This document shows positions 22,832 through 32,297 of a stretch of DNA of 64,000 nucleotides, in pieces. The stretch's first letter is position 1, and each line of letters begins with the position of its first letter. The stretch is taken from assembly GCA_016124745.1 (NCBI GenBank), contig WGNC01000008.1, forward strand, positions 186,001 to 250,000. The letters are read 5' to 3'. The notes below the pieces were generated by a model. The model saw nothing but the letters and a program-made list of their open reading frames with translations. It was not told the origin of the DNA and did not search any database. Source of the DNA: Thiobacillus sp. GTDB taxonomy: Bacteria > Pseudomonadota > Gammaproteobacteria > Burkholderiales > Thiobacillaceae. Made by a program: the position numbers and the translations under genes.

Positions 22832-23388
22832 GCGTTGACGGCGGCGGCAGGAGGTATAGGAGGGACACTCTCCCCGTGAAGGGGAGGCCGTGGTTGTGAA
22901 GTCGCTGAAGTGACAACAACCACGCTCTGGTCGGCGCAGGCTGCGAGCCAGTCGGCAGCCCGACCGCGACCCGGGATCACGGTGCCGGGCGCGATTTCCA
23001 GCAAGGGCAGCAGCACGAATCCGCGTTCGTGCATGCGCGGGTGCGGCAGTGTCAGGCCGTCTTCGTGGAAATGCGCGTCGCCGTACAGCAGCAGATCGAG
23101 ATCGAGCGTGCGTGGTGCGTTGCGAAAGCTGCGCTCGCGGCCGTGGCGGTGTTCGATGTCGAGCAGGGCGAGCAGCAGGGCGCGCGGCGCGAGGCAGGTC
23201 TCCACCTGTGCCACGGCGTTGATGAAATCGGGCTGGTCGACATAGCCGACCGGTGCCGAGGCGTACAGGCTGGACCGCGCCAGCAGCTTCGTTGCGGGCA
23301 GGCGGTCGAGTTCGGCCAGTGCGTATTCCACCTGCGCTGCCGGATCGTTGAGATTGGCGCCCAGGCCGATCGTGGCGATCACGTTCAT
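22828..23388 (-). CDS. folK: 2-amino-4-hydroxy-6-hydroxymethyldihydropteridine pyrophosphokinase
   Basis: Transfers pyrophosphate from ATP to the pterin precursor of folate. From its ATG, which overlaps the pcnB stop (ATGA), the protein is 186 residues: GLGANLNDP at the start, the signature RTLDLDLLLYG, and HPRMHERGFVLLPL. The enzyme fold should end near residue 158; the last 25 or so residues (Pro/Ser-rich) are encoded by a dispersed palindromic repeat and a C/G hairpin, so this tail is probably a late addition without catalytic role. Confidence 0.95.
   Translation of the reverse strand: MNVIATIGLGANLNDPAAQVEYALAELDRLPATKLLARSSLYASAPVGYVDQPDFINAVAQVETCLAPRALLLALLDIEHRHGRERSFRNAPRTLDLDLLLYGDAHFHEDGLTLPHPRMHERGFVLLPLLEIAPGTVIPGRGRAADWLAACADQSVVVVTSATSQPRPPLHGESVPPIPPAAAVNA
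22889..22924. repeat. GTGGTTGT palindromic repeat, copy 1 (in folK)
   Basis: CGTGGTTGT, 18 bases, ACAACCACG: perfect nine-base arms. It is inside the 3' part of folK, next to another hairpin (CTCCCCGTGAAGGGGAG). The same form recurs at 38,737 (aat) and 49,755 (thermonuclease). Confidence 0.8.
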
Positions 23389-24743
23389 TCGGGCTGCGCC
23401 TCGGCGGTACCGGCGGCTTCGCCCGGCTTCCTGCGCTTGCGGCGCCGGCGCGGCTTGGGCGAGCTGTCGGCCAGCAGCATGCCGGCGCGTTCGTCCTCGT
23501 CGGCATCCTGAAAGCGTGTCCACCAGTCGCCGAGTTCGGCATCGACCTCGCCGGATTCCGCGCGCAGCAGCAAAAAGTCGTAGGCGGCGCGGAAGCGAGG
23601 ATGCTCCAGCAGGCGATACGGGCGTTGCCCGCCGCGCTGGTCGAAGCGCGGCTGCAGTGCCCAAATTTCCTTCATCATTCCGTCGTAGCGGCGCGGGATG
23701 GCGAGCTGGCCGCGCTGCGCGTCGAGCACCTCGTCCATGGCCAGAAACAGTGCCGGCTGTGGATTTTCCCCCGCTGCCTCGAGCGCGCGCCAGCGCTGCA
23801 GCACCTGTGGCCATAACAGCGTGCCGAACAGAAACGCCGGCGAGGCCGGCTTGTCCTGTGCAATGCGTGCATCGGTGGTCTTCAGTGCAGCCGTGATGAA
23901 ACGCTCGCCCGTGGTGTCGTCCAGAATCGTGTCCAGCAGCGGCAGCATGCCGTGGTGCAGGCCCTCCGCGCGCAGCTGGTGCACGCCGCGTAGCGCATGG
24001 CCCGACATCAGCAGCTTCAGCGCCTCGTCGAAGATGCGCGCGCGCGGGATATTGGCCAGCAGCGGCGCCAGCGTGGCAACCGGCCTGCGGGTGTCGGGGT
24101 CGATGTGGAAATCGAGCTTGGCGGCGAAGCGTGCGGCGCGCAGCATGCGCACCGGATCTTCGCGGAAGCGCGTCTCGGGGTCGCCGATCATGCGCAGCAC
24201 GCGTTTCTTGCAGTCGGCCACGCCGCCGAAGTAGTCGTGCACTTCCTCGCGCGCGGGATCGTAGTAGAGCGCATTGATGGTGAAATCGCGGCGCGCGGCG
24301 TCGTCCGCCATGTTGCCGAACACGTTGTCCGACAGCAGGCGGCCGTGTTCGTCGGTCGGGCGCTCATCCTCTTCTTCCGTCTCCTTCTGACCGTTCGAGC
24401 GGAAGGTGGTGACCTCGATGGTCACGCGCCCGCACATGACGTGCACGATCTGGAAACGGCGTCCGATGATGCGCGAACGGCGGAACAGTCGCCGAACCTG
24501 CTCCGGCGTGGCGTCGGTCGCGACGTCGAAGTCCTTGGGCGTTTTGCCCAGCAGCAGGTCGCGCACCGCACCGCCCACCAGATAGCCCTTGAACCCCGCC
24601 TGCGCCAGCGTTTCGCAGGTCTTCAGTGCGCAGTCGTCGAGCTGGTCGCGGCGGATGCCGTGTGCGGCGTGCGTCAGAATCTGCGCGCCCGAGGCGGAGC
24701 GTGATTTGCGGCCAAAGACCTTATCGATGATGCGACGAATCAT
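23385..24743 (-). CDS. pcnB: Poly(A) polymerase I
   Basis: Adds 3' poly(A) tails that promote RNA decay. The 452 residues have the class II nucleotidyltransferase core: GYLVGGAVRDLLLG, then the metal-binding KDFDVATDATPEQVRRLF, RRFQIVHV, RRDFTINALYYD, and RMLRAARFAAKLDF. The Lys/Arg-rich C terminus (PKPRRRRKRRKPGE) is typical of PcnB and separates it from CCA-adding enzymes. A TATAATCGC box that overlaps the stop codon of the upstream ATPase gene may be its promoter. Confidence 0.96.
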   Translation of the reverse strand: MIRRIIDKVFGRKSRSASGAQILTHAAHGIRRDQLDDCALKTCETLAQAGFKGYLVGGAVRDLLLGKTPKDFDVATDATPEQVRRLFRRSRIIGRRFQIVHVMCGRVTIEVTTFRSNGQKETEEEDERPTDEHGRLLSDNVFGNMADDAARRDFTINALYYDPAREEVHDYFGGVADCKKRVLRMIGDPETRFREDPVRMLRAARFAAKLDFHIDPDTRRPVATLAPLLANIPRARIFDEALKLLMSGHALRGVHQLRAEGLHHGMLPLLDTILDDTTGERFITAALKTTDARIAQDKPASPAFLFGTLLWPQVLQRWRALEAAGENPQPALFLAMDEVLDAQRGQLAIPRRYDGMMKEIWALQPRFDQRGGQRPYRLLEHPRFRAAYDFLLLRAESGEVDAELGDWWTRFQDADEDERAGMLLADSSPKPRRRRKRRKPGEAAGTAEAQPE

Positions 24744-24782
24744 GGGGTGCGCGAGGGCGGTCGAGTGCGAAACAGTTCGCGA

Positions 24783-25580
<798 letters not shown>

Positions 25581-26006
25581 GAAACGAAGGCGATCAGTAA
25601 TGAGTCCGAGCATAGCAGCACGGCGCCCCGGGCGCATGGTGTCGCGGGGCACCTGTTGTCGGGGCAGGCAAGCGGCTTGATTTGTAGTGCTTCCGCTGCA
25701 GACCCCGTCAAGCTGAACAGCCTTCAACGTCATGACAGTCGGTTATCCGGGGTCGACCCGCCGTTCGCCAGCTATCCGCGAACTTCGGCTCATCGGCCAT
25801 TGCTGCCGGTGGGGTCTGAGCCAAACTGGTCCGCTATGCGGTCTTGAGCAGTCACTGATTAGGAATTCACGCCGAACGGCTGCATTCCAATACGGTGAAC
25901 GCGTACTCTCGACCCTTGGGTATTGTTGTGGAGCATGTTTGACCCGTGAGCGAGTGTGGTTTGGGATATTCCCGCCACCGGTCTATGCAGGACGCTCGAT
26001 AGGTTT
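25581..26006. other. Left boundary region of the accessory island
   Basis: A 426-base stretch between the importer ATPase start and the HNH-like gene. Base composition falls from the GC-rich core level to a more mixed level across it. I see no gene, tRNA, integrase or clean direct repeat here; part of the ATPase open frame (to 25733) extends into it without protein-like sequence. Confidence 0.5.
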
Positions 26007-27032
26007 TTAAGGCACTTGAAGCGTCGTATGAACATATTCAAAATTCCAATCTGCGATCTTCTCGCAGCCTCTGACTAGATAATCGTGTGGCACAGGAATC
26101 GCTGGGTTAGTCATGAGAGTCACCCGTTCCAATGTGGCCCGCCTCGATTCCTCTTTAAGGCCGTCCCACCAGGAGATACGGAACGCATGATTTTCGCAGC
26201 AAGAGAATGAGAAGCGAAATAACGCGTCTTCTAGTTTTTCGCCTTCCGAGAGGCGTGATGCCAAAGACTGGATGAACGGGATGCACGTATGATTGCTTGA
26301 AACATGCCAGCCAAAACCAAATGCCCAGCCATCGTGAGTTGGTGCGCTAAAGAACGTTATCAAGTCTTGTGGGCGGTACCAGTTACCGAGATCCTGCAAC
26401 CGATTTCCAAGAAAATCATAGTCCGGATATAAAAGGCCTGAAAGTTGCAACGAGAAGGGCGACCTAGAAGTAAAGTAAATAAACTCAAACTCGTCGTAAC
26501 GTCCATTGCTGAGCGCTTCATCAAAGTGCTTCTCATGGTGTTTCAGCCCTTCGAAGCCGAGTTTGTGCCCGATTAACGACGATCTAAAAAACTGACCTAC
26601 GTCTGCAGCAAGATCGGGATGCTCTTTCATCCTCTCCATGACTGCAACGGCGTTTTCTTTGACAAAGTATTCTCGACACAAGCACCGGTAAGCGTAAAGG
26701 GCAACTTGACGCTTGCTTGGTTCCAGAGGCTCGTTGTCGATATCTTCAAAGAGCGAATTATCGTGATGCTTGCAGGACCCTTCGAACGTAGACGCTTTCC
26801 TGATGCCGATTTTCTTGGGGAGAGGAACCTCCCCGGCCTTTTGAAGGGTAGAAAGGTCCACACTCAACTGGTAGACATGACCCTTTTCCGCGATAAGGCC
26901 TAGTTGCCCCGCCTTTTGTATTGAATGGGCAGATATGATCTCGTTGCATCTGATGCCATCAGTGAAATGAAGGCAACGACCACGGTTCATTTGCCGCTTA
27001 GTTTCCTGCTGAAATTCCGCGATGAACGACAT
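26007..27032 (-). CDS. HNH-like protein of unknown function, downstream of a defence ATPase
   Basis: A 341-residue protein I do not recognise at family level (342 if the TTG at 27035 is used). Counting from that TTG, the N-terminal part has a metal-site pattern: Cys21-x8-Cys30-x6-His37 in ISAHSIQ, then a conserved-looking GHVYQL, and Cys88-x-His90-His91-Asp92 in CKHHDNSLF. This layout resembles HNH/zinc-ribbon nucleases. The rest is mixed alpha/beta with no motif I can name. It starts about 28 bases after the Rad50-like ATPase stop on the same strand with no visible terminator, so it is likely the fourth gene of that operon. The sequence is AT-richer than core genes nearby. Confidence 0.7.
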   Translation of the reverse strand: MSFIAEFQQETKRQMNRGRCLHFTDGIRCNEIISAHSIQKAGQLGLIAEKGHVYQLSVDLSTLQKAGEVPLPKKIGIRKASTFEGSCKHHDNSLFEDIDNEPLEPSKRQVALYAYRCLCREYFVKENAVAVMERMKEHPDLAADVGQFFRSSLIGHKLGFEGLKHHEKHFDEALSNGRYDEFEFIYFTSRSPFSLQLSGLLYPDYDFLGNRLQDLGNWYRPQDLITFFSAPTHDGWAFGFGWHVSSNHTCIPFIQSLASRLSEGEKLEDALFRFSFSCCENHAFRISWWDGLKEESRRATLERVTLMTNPAIPVPHDYLVRGCEKIADWNFEYVHTTLQVP

Positions 27033-27060
27033 CAAGATTGTACACAGCTTAGCTTGCGGA

Positions 27061-29085
27061 CTACCCCGCGGCTAACTCTCCAGAGGTCCCCGCGAGTGAG
27101 TTAAGCACAAGTGGAGTGAGCCAACGTTCCGCCAATTTTGTGAGCGCGCCCTCGGCATCTGGCCCAAGAGTGATCCTTTTAGCGGCTGTGGGCTGGTCGA
27201 CTGGCAGACGCCGACAAAGAAGGTCAGCAAGCGCCGCGTCTTCAACTGAGCAAATAATCTGGCGTCCCTCGGAAACCAACTGCGCTAATAGCTCAGCCAG
27301 ATGCACGGTTCGAAAATCGTCGACGTGCTGGACGGGGTCGTCAAGCAGGATAGTTCGCCACCGACTCCAAGCCAGCGAGAGATTAACGGATAGCAGAAAG
27401 GCCAATCCTGTTGCACGACGCTGCCCACTCGAGAAGAGAAACTGTGGGTTGAGTTCTTCGCCAACTTGAAGCTTTAGAAAGCGCCTCACGTCCCCGCGTA
27501 TCGAATATTCAATGTCGTTCCAGACTGGATGAGGGCGCAGACGGCGAAACAGCTCGGACATTAGAGGTAGAACGCGCTCTAGCCGACGATCTAAGGTTTC
27601 CGAAGCTGCACGACGAGCGGCATCGTGAAGAGCTTGAGCACCTGCTCCAGCCTTACGAGCACGACCAAATCGCTCCTGGGCACGGGTGAGTCTACTCTTG
27701 GCTTCGTTCTCGGCGTGCTGTGCCCGCTCAAGATCCGCGTTAAGGCGCAATGTTTCGAGGATGCGCATATCTTTCTGAGCTGCGTCAAGGCGTTGGCGCA
27801 GCTCAGACTCGCGAGCAGCGATCTGCTCGACGGTGGCATCGGCTGCAATCCCTTGAGCATCGCGCTCTTTATCGAAAGTATTGACGATACTTTGTGCGTT
27901 AACTAACGTAGCATGAGCCGCCTCAGCCACCTTGATAGCGGAGGCTAGACGGCTCTCCGCAAGAGCCCGGGCCTGCTCACGTTCAGCGGCCCGAGCAGCG
28001 TCTTCGTTTAGTCTACGGGCAAGAGCTTCCACTGTTTCAAGGCCATGCACATACTCTTCGTGAGATTGATCCTTAGTACACAATGGGCAGTGTCCGTCTC
28101 GCAATCCAAATTGCCGACCAAGTGCTACTAGTGCGATGAGACTGCGGGCCTCTTTCTCAAGGACAGAGGCGGGCGCGGTCTCCTGCATTGAGGAAAGAGC
28201 TTGTAGCTCCAAGGCGGCTGCTTGCTTCTCAGCGTTGGCATCTTCTAGAGATTTCGACAGCGCAACAATGCGTGATCGCTCCACCTCAGCAGTTTTCCAC
28301 CGGCTACTTAGGCTTCGAAGGGATTCGATTTCTGTTCCGACGGCGGCGATACGCGTTCGCACCGGGCCGGCAAGCTGATCGGGCGTAACAATAGTGTTGG
28401 CGAAAGTCTGCAACCTTTCGACAACCTCGGCCATTACAGTCTCGGCTACAAGGCTTGCTCTCACTTCGTCAAGCCGGCGTGAAGCTCCAGCAACATCGGC
28501 ATTCGCTATTGTTACGTCTTGCTGGGCAGCAGCTATTCGCTGCTTCGCAAGCGATACCAGCTTGGCTCCGCGAGCTATCCAAGCGTCGGCGTCATTGGCC
28601 CCAAGCGCGTCACGCAATAAGGCATAACGGTCGGCCTCTTTGAGATCAAGGCTAAGGTTGGTTATATGCTCGTCGCGGATGATCGTTGTTGCACAAAGCT
28701 GGTTTAAGGGCACGACAGGGGCGAGCCTTGGGTCGCAAAGCATTGCTTCTAGTTTCTCAAGGACTTCTTCGTCAGGCTCACCAAACTGCGTGCGGCGGAT
28801 GCTAACCTCCCCATCAACATCACGGAAACCGACTTCGACATACCGGTCTGTGGGTGGAGGACCCTCACCGGTCCACCATAGATAGTCGGAAACGGTTTCA
28901 CCACCGGCTTTGGCATCACTATATTTACTTAGTGTGCCTGTAAGTGCGAATTCGACTGCATCAAAGACCGTGCTCTTGCCAACACCATTGCGGCCATCAA
29001 TGATGGTAAAGCCGTCGGCAAACTCAATGCGGATCGGCTTTCTGTAGCCGCGAAATCCGCACAGATCGACATAAGCGAGCTTCAC
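27061..29085 (-). CDS. Rad50/SMC-like ATPase of a Lamassu or ABC three-component defence system
   Basis: A 674-residue SMC-type ATPase: Walker A GRNGVGKST (31-39), a long Ala/Glu/Arg-rich coiled coil split by a Rad50-style zinc hook C333-P-L-C336, a second coil, signature SSGQRR (552-557) and Walker B TILLDDP with Asp582-Asp583. In the Lamassu/ABC-3C families such an ATPase senses phage or plasmid DNA and releases a toxic partner. Its ATG overlaps the preceding small gene by four bases (ATGA), and a SIR2 gene lies before that, so the three are one transcription unit. RecN- or RecF-type housekeeping roles are unlikely given the hook, the partners and the separate recN at 48 kb. Confidence 0.88.
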   Translation of the reverse strand: MKLAYVDLCGFRGYRKPIRIEFADGFTIIDGRNGVGKSTVFDAVEFALTGTLSKYSDAKAGGETVSDYLWWTGEGPPPTDRYVEVGFRDVDGEVSIRRTQFGEPDEEVLEKLEAMLCDPRLAPVVPLNQLCATTIIRDEHITNLSLDLKEADRYALLRDALGANDADAWIARGAKLVSLAKQRIAAAQQDVTIANADVAGASRRLDEVRASLVAETVMAEVVERLQTFANTIVTPDQLAGPVRTRIAAVGTEIESLRSLSSRWKTAEVERSRIVALSKSLEDANAEKQAAALELQALSSMQETAPASVLEKEARSLIALVALGRQFGLRDGHCPLCTKDQSHEEYVHGLETVEALARRLNEDAARAAEREQARALAESRLASAIKVAEAAHATLVNAQSIVNTFDKERDAQGIAADATVEQIAARESELRQRLDAAQKDMRILETLRLNADLERAQHAENEAKSRLTRAQERFGRARKAGAGAQALHDAARRAASETLDRRLERVLPLMSELFRRLRPHPVWNDIEYSIRGDVRRFLKLQVGEELNPQFLFSSGQRRATGLAFLLSVNLSLAWSRWRTILLDDPVQHVDDFRTVHLAELLAQLVSEGRQIICSVEDAALADLLCRRLPVDQPTAAKRITLGPDAEGALTKLAERWLTPLVLNSLAGTSGELAAG

Positions 29086-29618
29086 TGTGCTTCCTCCAAG
29101 ACTTGGATGACAACGGCTTCATCCGCTGAGGAAAAGAAAGCGTCGACCGCGCGCGGCTGTAACTCAGTCGCACGTTGACGAATCTCAGCCACCATATCAA
29201 CTGCCTCAAGCTTGGGGGCTGTTTGTAGGGGTAGGAGAGGTAGCAAAGCAGCGCGTAGGTCAGGTATATCGCGAATATTCCCTCGAGCAATCTTGCGGGT
29301 GCCCACAAGGTCTTCTTCGATAGCTGAGAGCGCGGCTAAGCTGGCGTAATCAGTATTGCCAGCAGCCAGAAGCACAACGTAGGTATTCCAAGCCTTCTGG
29401 CCCGCACGCCTCAAGAAAAACTGATGGTCGGCAATCACTCGAGTCGCATCCTTGTCCCACGCCTCAATCAAGACGTGTGGGTCATCGTACGTAAGCAAAA
29501 ATCCAATAACCGTCGCGCTCTCGAATACAAGTGCCTCACGGGCATTGACTGAAACATGCCTAGTCATGAAACCCGCCTCGGCAAGAACATCAGCACTAGA
29601 TGTAAGGATATCTTTCAT
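29082..29618 (-). CDS. Small middle-component-like protein (LmuC or ABC-3C type)
   Basis: A 178-residue protein with no motif I can name. It lies between the SIR2 and ATPase genes and overlaps both by four bases (ATGA on each side). Size and position match the small third component of Lamassu and ABC three-component systems, which docks on the ATPase; helical features and an aromatic stretch (AWNTYVVLL) are present. The function is assigned from context only. The frame is open to 29657, but the overlap at 29618 gives the better start. Confidence 0.7.
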   Translation of the reverse strand: MKDILTSSADVLAEAGFMTRHVSVNAREALVFESATVIGFLLTYDDPHVLIEAWDKDATRVIADHQFFLRRAGQKAWNTYVVLLAAGNTDYASLAALSAIEEDLVGTRKIARGNIRDIPDLRAALLPLLPLQTAPKLEAVDMVAEIRQRATELQPRAVDAFFSSADEAVVIQVLEEAQ

Positions 29619-30952
29619 AGACCTAATTCCTGAACCGCCTCCGGGCGGGTTAGCCATCGGCTTGAGCTGCCCCTCGCGATTGTTGGCTGAGTTTCTGCGC
29701 GGGCAAAATTTCTGGGTAGCGCCTGCGCCTCCGCGCCAACTGCGATAACTATGTCAGGTGCAACTGTGGGTGGAGTTTCACGTTCAAACTCGGCTTCGAC
29801 TCGGTGAAGGAGCTTGTTTGCGGTGCGGAGCACTCTTACTCGACGCCCGTTGAGGAGCCAATACGAGCCGTCCGGAACGGCTCCACATGCCTGTAGTTGC
29901 AGCAAAGTCAGCCCAACTAAGCTCTCATTCGGAGGATTTTTCTCCTTGGCAGGATCGTTTGGGGGGCAACCCTCTAGGTCGCGCCGTAGCTGCCATAGCG
30001 TAGTGTTATCCATGTCGGAGGGTTCAGTCCACGCCGCGTCCGGATCGCTCTCAAACAGGGAGATATACTCAGTTGCGCCTAAATGCAACACACGTCGCAC
30101 AAATGATTTTGAAAATTGGCAACGTAGAGAAGCAAGAAAATCGGCACCTGAAGCCTGAACATGTTGGAAGGCTATCGATGCTCGCTGCCCAAGTGTATAG
30201 AGATTCGGTGCCTTTGTTTCAAACGTTGAACCGTCGGATGGGTCTACTACGATGACCCGAGCCGGATTCACTGCGCCAAGCGTGGCTTCGAGGACTTCGT
30301 TGAGGTAGTCCCAGTCGGTCCAGTAACCAACAATCAACAGATCACGATCTAGCAAACGAACATTCAACCAAGTCGCACTGGTGGCAATACGGTCAGCTAT
30401 TGGAGGCACGCCTAACTGACCAAGGGCCCAAACCATACTGTCTGGATCGCTACGGCATCCATGGATTTTTAGCAGGGGAGAAACATCTGGCGGAAGTGCA
30501 GCGACGTGATCTCGATCTATGCCACTACCCACGTGGCCAAATAGGTGCTGCCCAGCCGTCTCAATGAGCGTGTCGACATTCGTGGTAATCGCTGTTTGAA
30601 TTGCCCGCACGAGAAGCAGGTCAGCTACAGCGAAGTGGCCATCATTCGGTTGTCCCGCGAATGCATGCTGGTCTATGAGCTTGCGAAGGTAGACGGTTCC
30701 CAACTCGCCACGCTGGAAGAAGAATTCAGCTTGATCCTCTATACCAGCGGGGAGCGGAGGCCGCGTTGCTCCGTACATGGCGCCATACTTCTGCTTTGCA
30801 GACGCCGCGAGTGTAGCGGCGGATGGCAAGGAGCTTGGTGAAGCCATAGAAAGTCCGGCGCCGGCCAGAAGCACTAAGCGATCGCTCAATAAGGAATCCA
30901 GCACGGCTGCTACACCATCGTTGAAGCTGATCTCTTGCATCAGTAGAGGCAT
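29615..30952 (-). CDS. SIR2-domain effector protein
   Basis: A 445-residue protein with a SIR2 NAD-binding core: GAGLS (31-35), TTNVD (123-127) and KIHG with His164. Defence SIR2 proteins commonly destroy NAD+ and stop infected cells. The C-terminal 200 residues lack a recognisable family and may contact the partner proteins. It is the first gene of the SIR2-small protein-ATPase operon. Starts at 30952 or 30940 are both possible. A housekeeping CobB deacetylase is unlikely, because of the length, the absence of a zinc-ribbon Cys cluster in the expected place, and the operon. Confidence 0.88.
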   Translation of the reverse strand: MPLLMQEISFNDGVAAVLDSLLSDRLVLLAGAGLSMASPSSLPSAATLAASAKQKYGAMYGATRPPLPAGIEDQAEFFFQRGELGTVYLRKLIDQHAFAGQPNDGHFAVADLLLVRAIQTAITTNVDTLIETAGQHLFGHVGSGIDRDHVAALPPDVSPLLKIHGCRSDPDSMVWALGQLGVPPIADRIATSATWLNVRLLDRDLLIVGYWTDWDYLNEVLEATLGAVNPARVIVVDPSDGSTFETKAPNLYTLGQRASIAFQHVQASGADFLASLRCQFSKSFVRRVLHLGATEYISLFESDPDAAWTEPSDMDNTTLWQLRRDLEGCPPNDPAKEKNPPNESLVGLTLLQLQACGAVPDGSYWLLNGRRVRVLRTANKLLHRVEAEFERETPPTVAPDIVIAVGAEAQALPRNFARAETQPTIARGSSSRWLTRPEAVQELGL

Positions 30953-31314
30953 TCCCCGTCGCTGTTAGCCTTTTTCATGGGCTTAGGGTGGTGGATATGT
31001 ATTGGCTGGTGTCGAAAAGTATCACGATGTGGGCGATAGTTGCCAATAGCGAGGCTAACCAGTTCGTGCCACTCCCATATCAACCAGCCGATTCGGCTCA
31101 CCTTGGGCAAGCGCAATACACCCTGAGTGTCACGAGCGTCTACTTAGGTCGGAACATGAGACGTTAGCCGAAAACCGGCTGAACTTCCGCTTAGGTCGGG
31201 TTCTACCGTCCGAACTGAGAAAAGTGGCCGTTTAGAGCGTGAGGCGGGCCAACGACCGGTATTGCGAATACAGCGGACGCGGCCAATCGAAAGGCCGCTG
31301 TCGCCTTTGGCCGA
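30953..31314. other. Non-coding stretch upstream of the SIR2 operon
   Basis: About 360 bases with no supported gene. It should hold the promoter for the SIR2 operon on the minus strand. It contains short repeated phrases (GAGACGTTAGCCG; CTTAGGTCGG twice, near 31,146 and 31,191) that look like degraded accessory DNA. Confidence 0.45.
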
Positions 31315-31572
31315 TCAACAGAAGCACGCGCTGATTCCACGGCCGACCGCTTGCTGACCGGCACCCGCCGGCCAGTAATGCATTTTCCCCGCTTCGTCGG
31401 TGACGGCCCATAGCGGGTTGTTGCCTGATAGAACAACGCGAGACTGCACCTGCGGCTGACCGGCAAGTTTGATGAGCCCTGACCTGTCAGTGCTTCGTCG
31501 GCCGGATAGCCCAGCTATTTTTCCTCGGGATGCCAAAGTGGTTTCTCCGCTGCCACTCAAGCCGATGCACAT
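31315..31572 (-). CDS. Possible small hypothetical protein or gene fragment
   Basis: An 85-codon frame with protein-like sequence (SGNNPLWAVTDEAGKMHYW) but no ribosome site, no homology I can recall and no continued match upstream. It may be a remnant of an interrupted gene at the island edge. Weak call. Confidence 0.25.
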   Translation of the reverse strand: MCIGLSGSGETTLASRGKIAGLSGRRSTDRSGLIKLAGQPQVQSRVVLSGNNPLWAVTDEAGKMHYWPAGAGQQAVGRGISACFC

Positions 31573-31601
31573 GCAAATGAAACTACCGCGCGAGGAATCT
31601 C

Positions 31602-31949
31602 CTACGCAGCCTGCAACATGAACTCGACCTTGACCGCATCGTAAGGAAATTCGACCTTGCCGTCGGGCGAGCGGCTCAGCACGCCGGCATCCAGCAGCGC
31701 CGTGACGTCGCCATGCACGGCCTTGACGTCGCGGCCGACGCGCCGCGCGGCCTCGCGGATGGACATCTGGCCTCCTCCGCACATGGCCTTGAGGAGTTCC
31801 CAGCGCTTGGCGGTGAGGACTTGCCAGAGTAGTTCAGGGGTGGCGAAGCTGATACGGGCAGATCGTTGCGATTTGCCTGTCTTCCAGGCTTCGACGAAGT
31901 CTGTCATCGCGTCTGAAGGTGAGCGGATGTCAAGCGTCACGGTTTTCAT
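31602..31949 (-). CDS. TumA-type antitoxin (HTH protein)
   Basis: A 115-residue protein with a winged-helix DNA-binding region (about residues 62-105: MSIREAARRVGRDVKAVHGDVTALL as one helix pair, cited in part). It lies directly downstream of, and overlaps by 20 bases, a TumE-type toxin gene, so it is the likely antitoxin and autoregulator. GGTGGA four bases before the ATG is a good ribosome site. The likely operator is the nested palindrome at 32,227-32,273. Confidence 0.8.
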   Translation of the reverse strand: MKTVTLDIRSPSDAMTDFVEAWKTGKSQRSARISFATPELLWQVLTAKRWELLKAMCGGGQMSIREAARRVGRDVKAVHGDVTALLDAGVLSRSPDGKVEFPYDAVKVEFMLQAA

Positions 31950-32226
31950 TGTTCCACCTCTCAATGTCACGTTGGAAGTCGGTAATCAGTTGCTCGGGCG
32001 TTGTGAACGCGTAGGCGCGCTGGGTTCCGTCAACATGCCTGTGGTCGCCTTTCCCCGCTTCGTTGTCGTAACGGAGAACGCATACACCATGGACGACATA
32101 GGCAAGCCGATACTTGAAGCCATGGACCGATCCTTTGACGGGTTTGGGAAGCCGCCACAATACGAGTTCCGCGAAAGCCGACTCGGAGTATGCGATGCGC
32201 GTAGAGACGAGCTGAACGGCTTTCAT
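31930..32226 (-). CDS. TumE-family (DUF6516) toxin
   Basis: A 98-residue protein with the TumE/DUF6516 pattern: RLAYVVHG, the core RYDNEAGKGDHRHV, then YAFTTPEQLITDFQRDI. It precedes its HTH antitoxin with a 20-base overlap. Promoter elements TTGACA and TATTGT (18 bases apart) end seven bases before the ATG, inside a large palindrome. The biochemical target of TumE toxins is not readable from this sequence. It probably stabilises the island. Confidence 0.82.
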   Translation of the reverse strand: MKAVQLVSTRIAYSESAFAELVLWRLPKPVKGSVHGFKYRLAYVVHGVCVLRYDNEAGKGDHRHVDGTQRAYAFTTPEQLITDFQRDIERWNNENRDA

Positions 32227-32273
32227 GTTGGAGACAATAACAACATGGTGGTCATGTTGTCAAATACTCCAAC
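32227..32273 (-). promoter_or_regulatory. Nested palindrome at the toxin-antitoxin promoter
   Basis: Two inverted repeats share one centre at 32,250: the outer GTTGGAG/CTCCAAC and the inner ACAACATG/CATGTTGT. On the minus strand the element contains TTGACA (32263-32258), an 18-base spacer and TATTGT (32239-32234), and it ends at the toxin ATG. It is well placed as an autoregulatory operator and, if transcribed, as a hairpin next to the start codon. Confidence 0.8.
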
Positions 32274-32297
32274 GGTTTGTGGGGTCGGTGTCGCGCT

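Noticed and set aside
22190-23542. Single long protein joining folK-like and kinase sequence
   Set aside because: The upstream part of this frame is folK and pcnB read out of phase; the kinase starts at 22831 with an ATGA overlap.
25581-25735. Possible cobalamin riboswitch upstream of the importer ATPase
   Set aside because: A B12-box-like phrase was sought on the minus strand; only a weak partial resemblance (CTTGCCTGCC) was found and the conserved core is absent.
28136-28885. Plus-strand frames opposite the Rad50-like ATPase
   Set aside because: No motif or ribosome site; the minus-strand gene has complete ATPase motifs and coupled neighbours.
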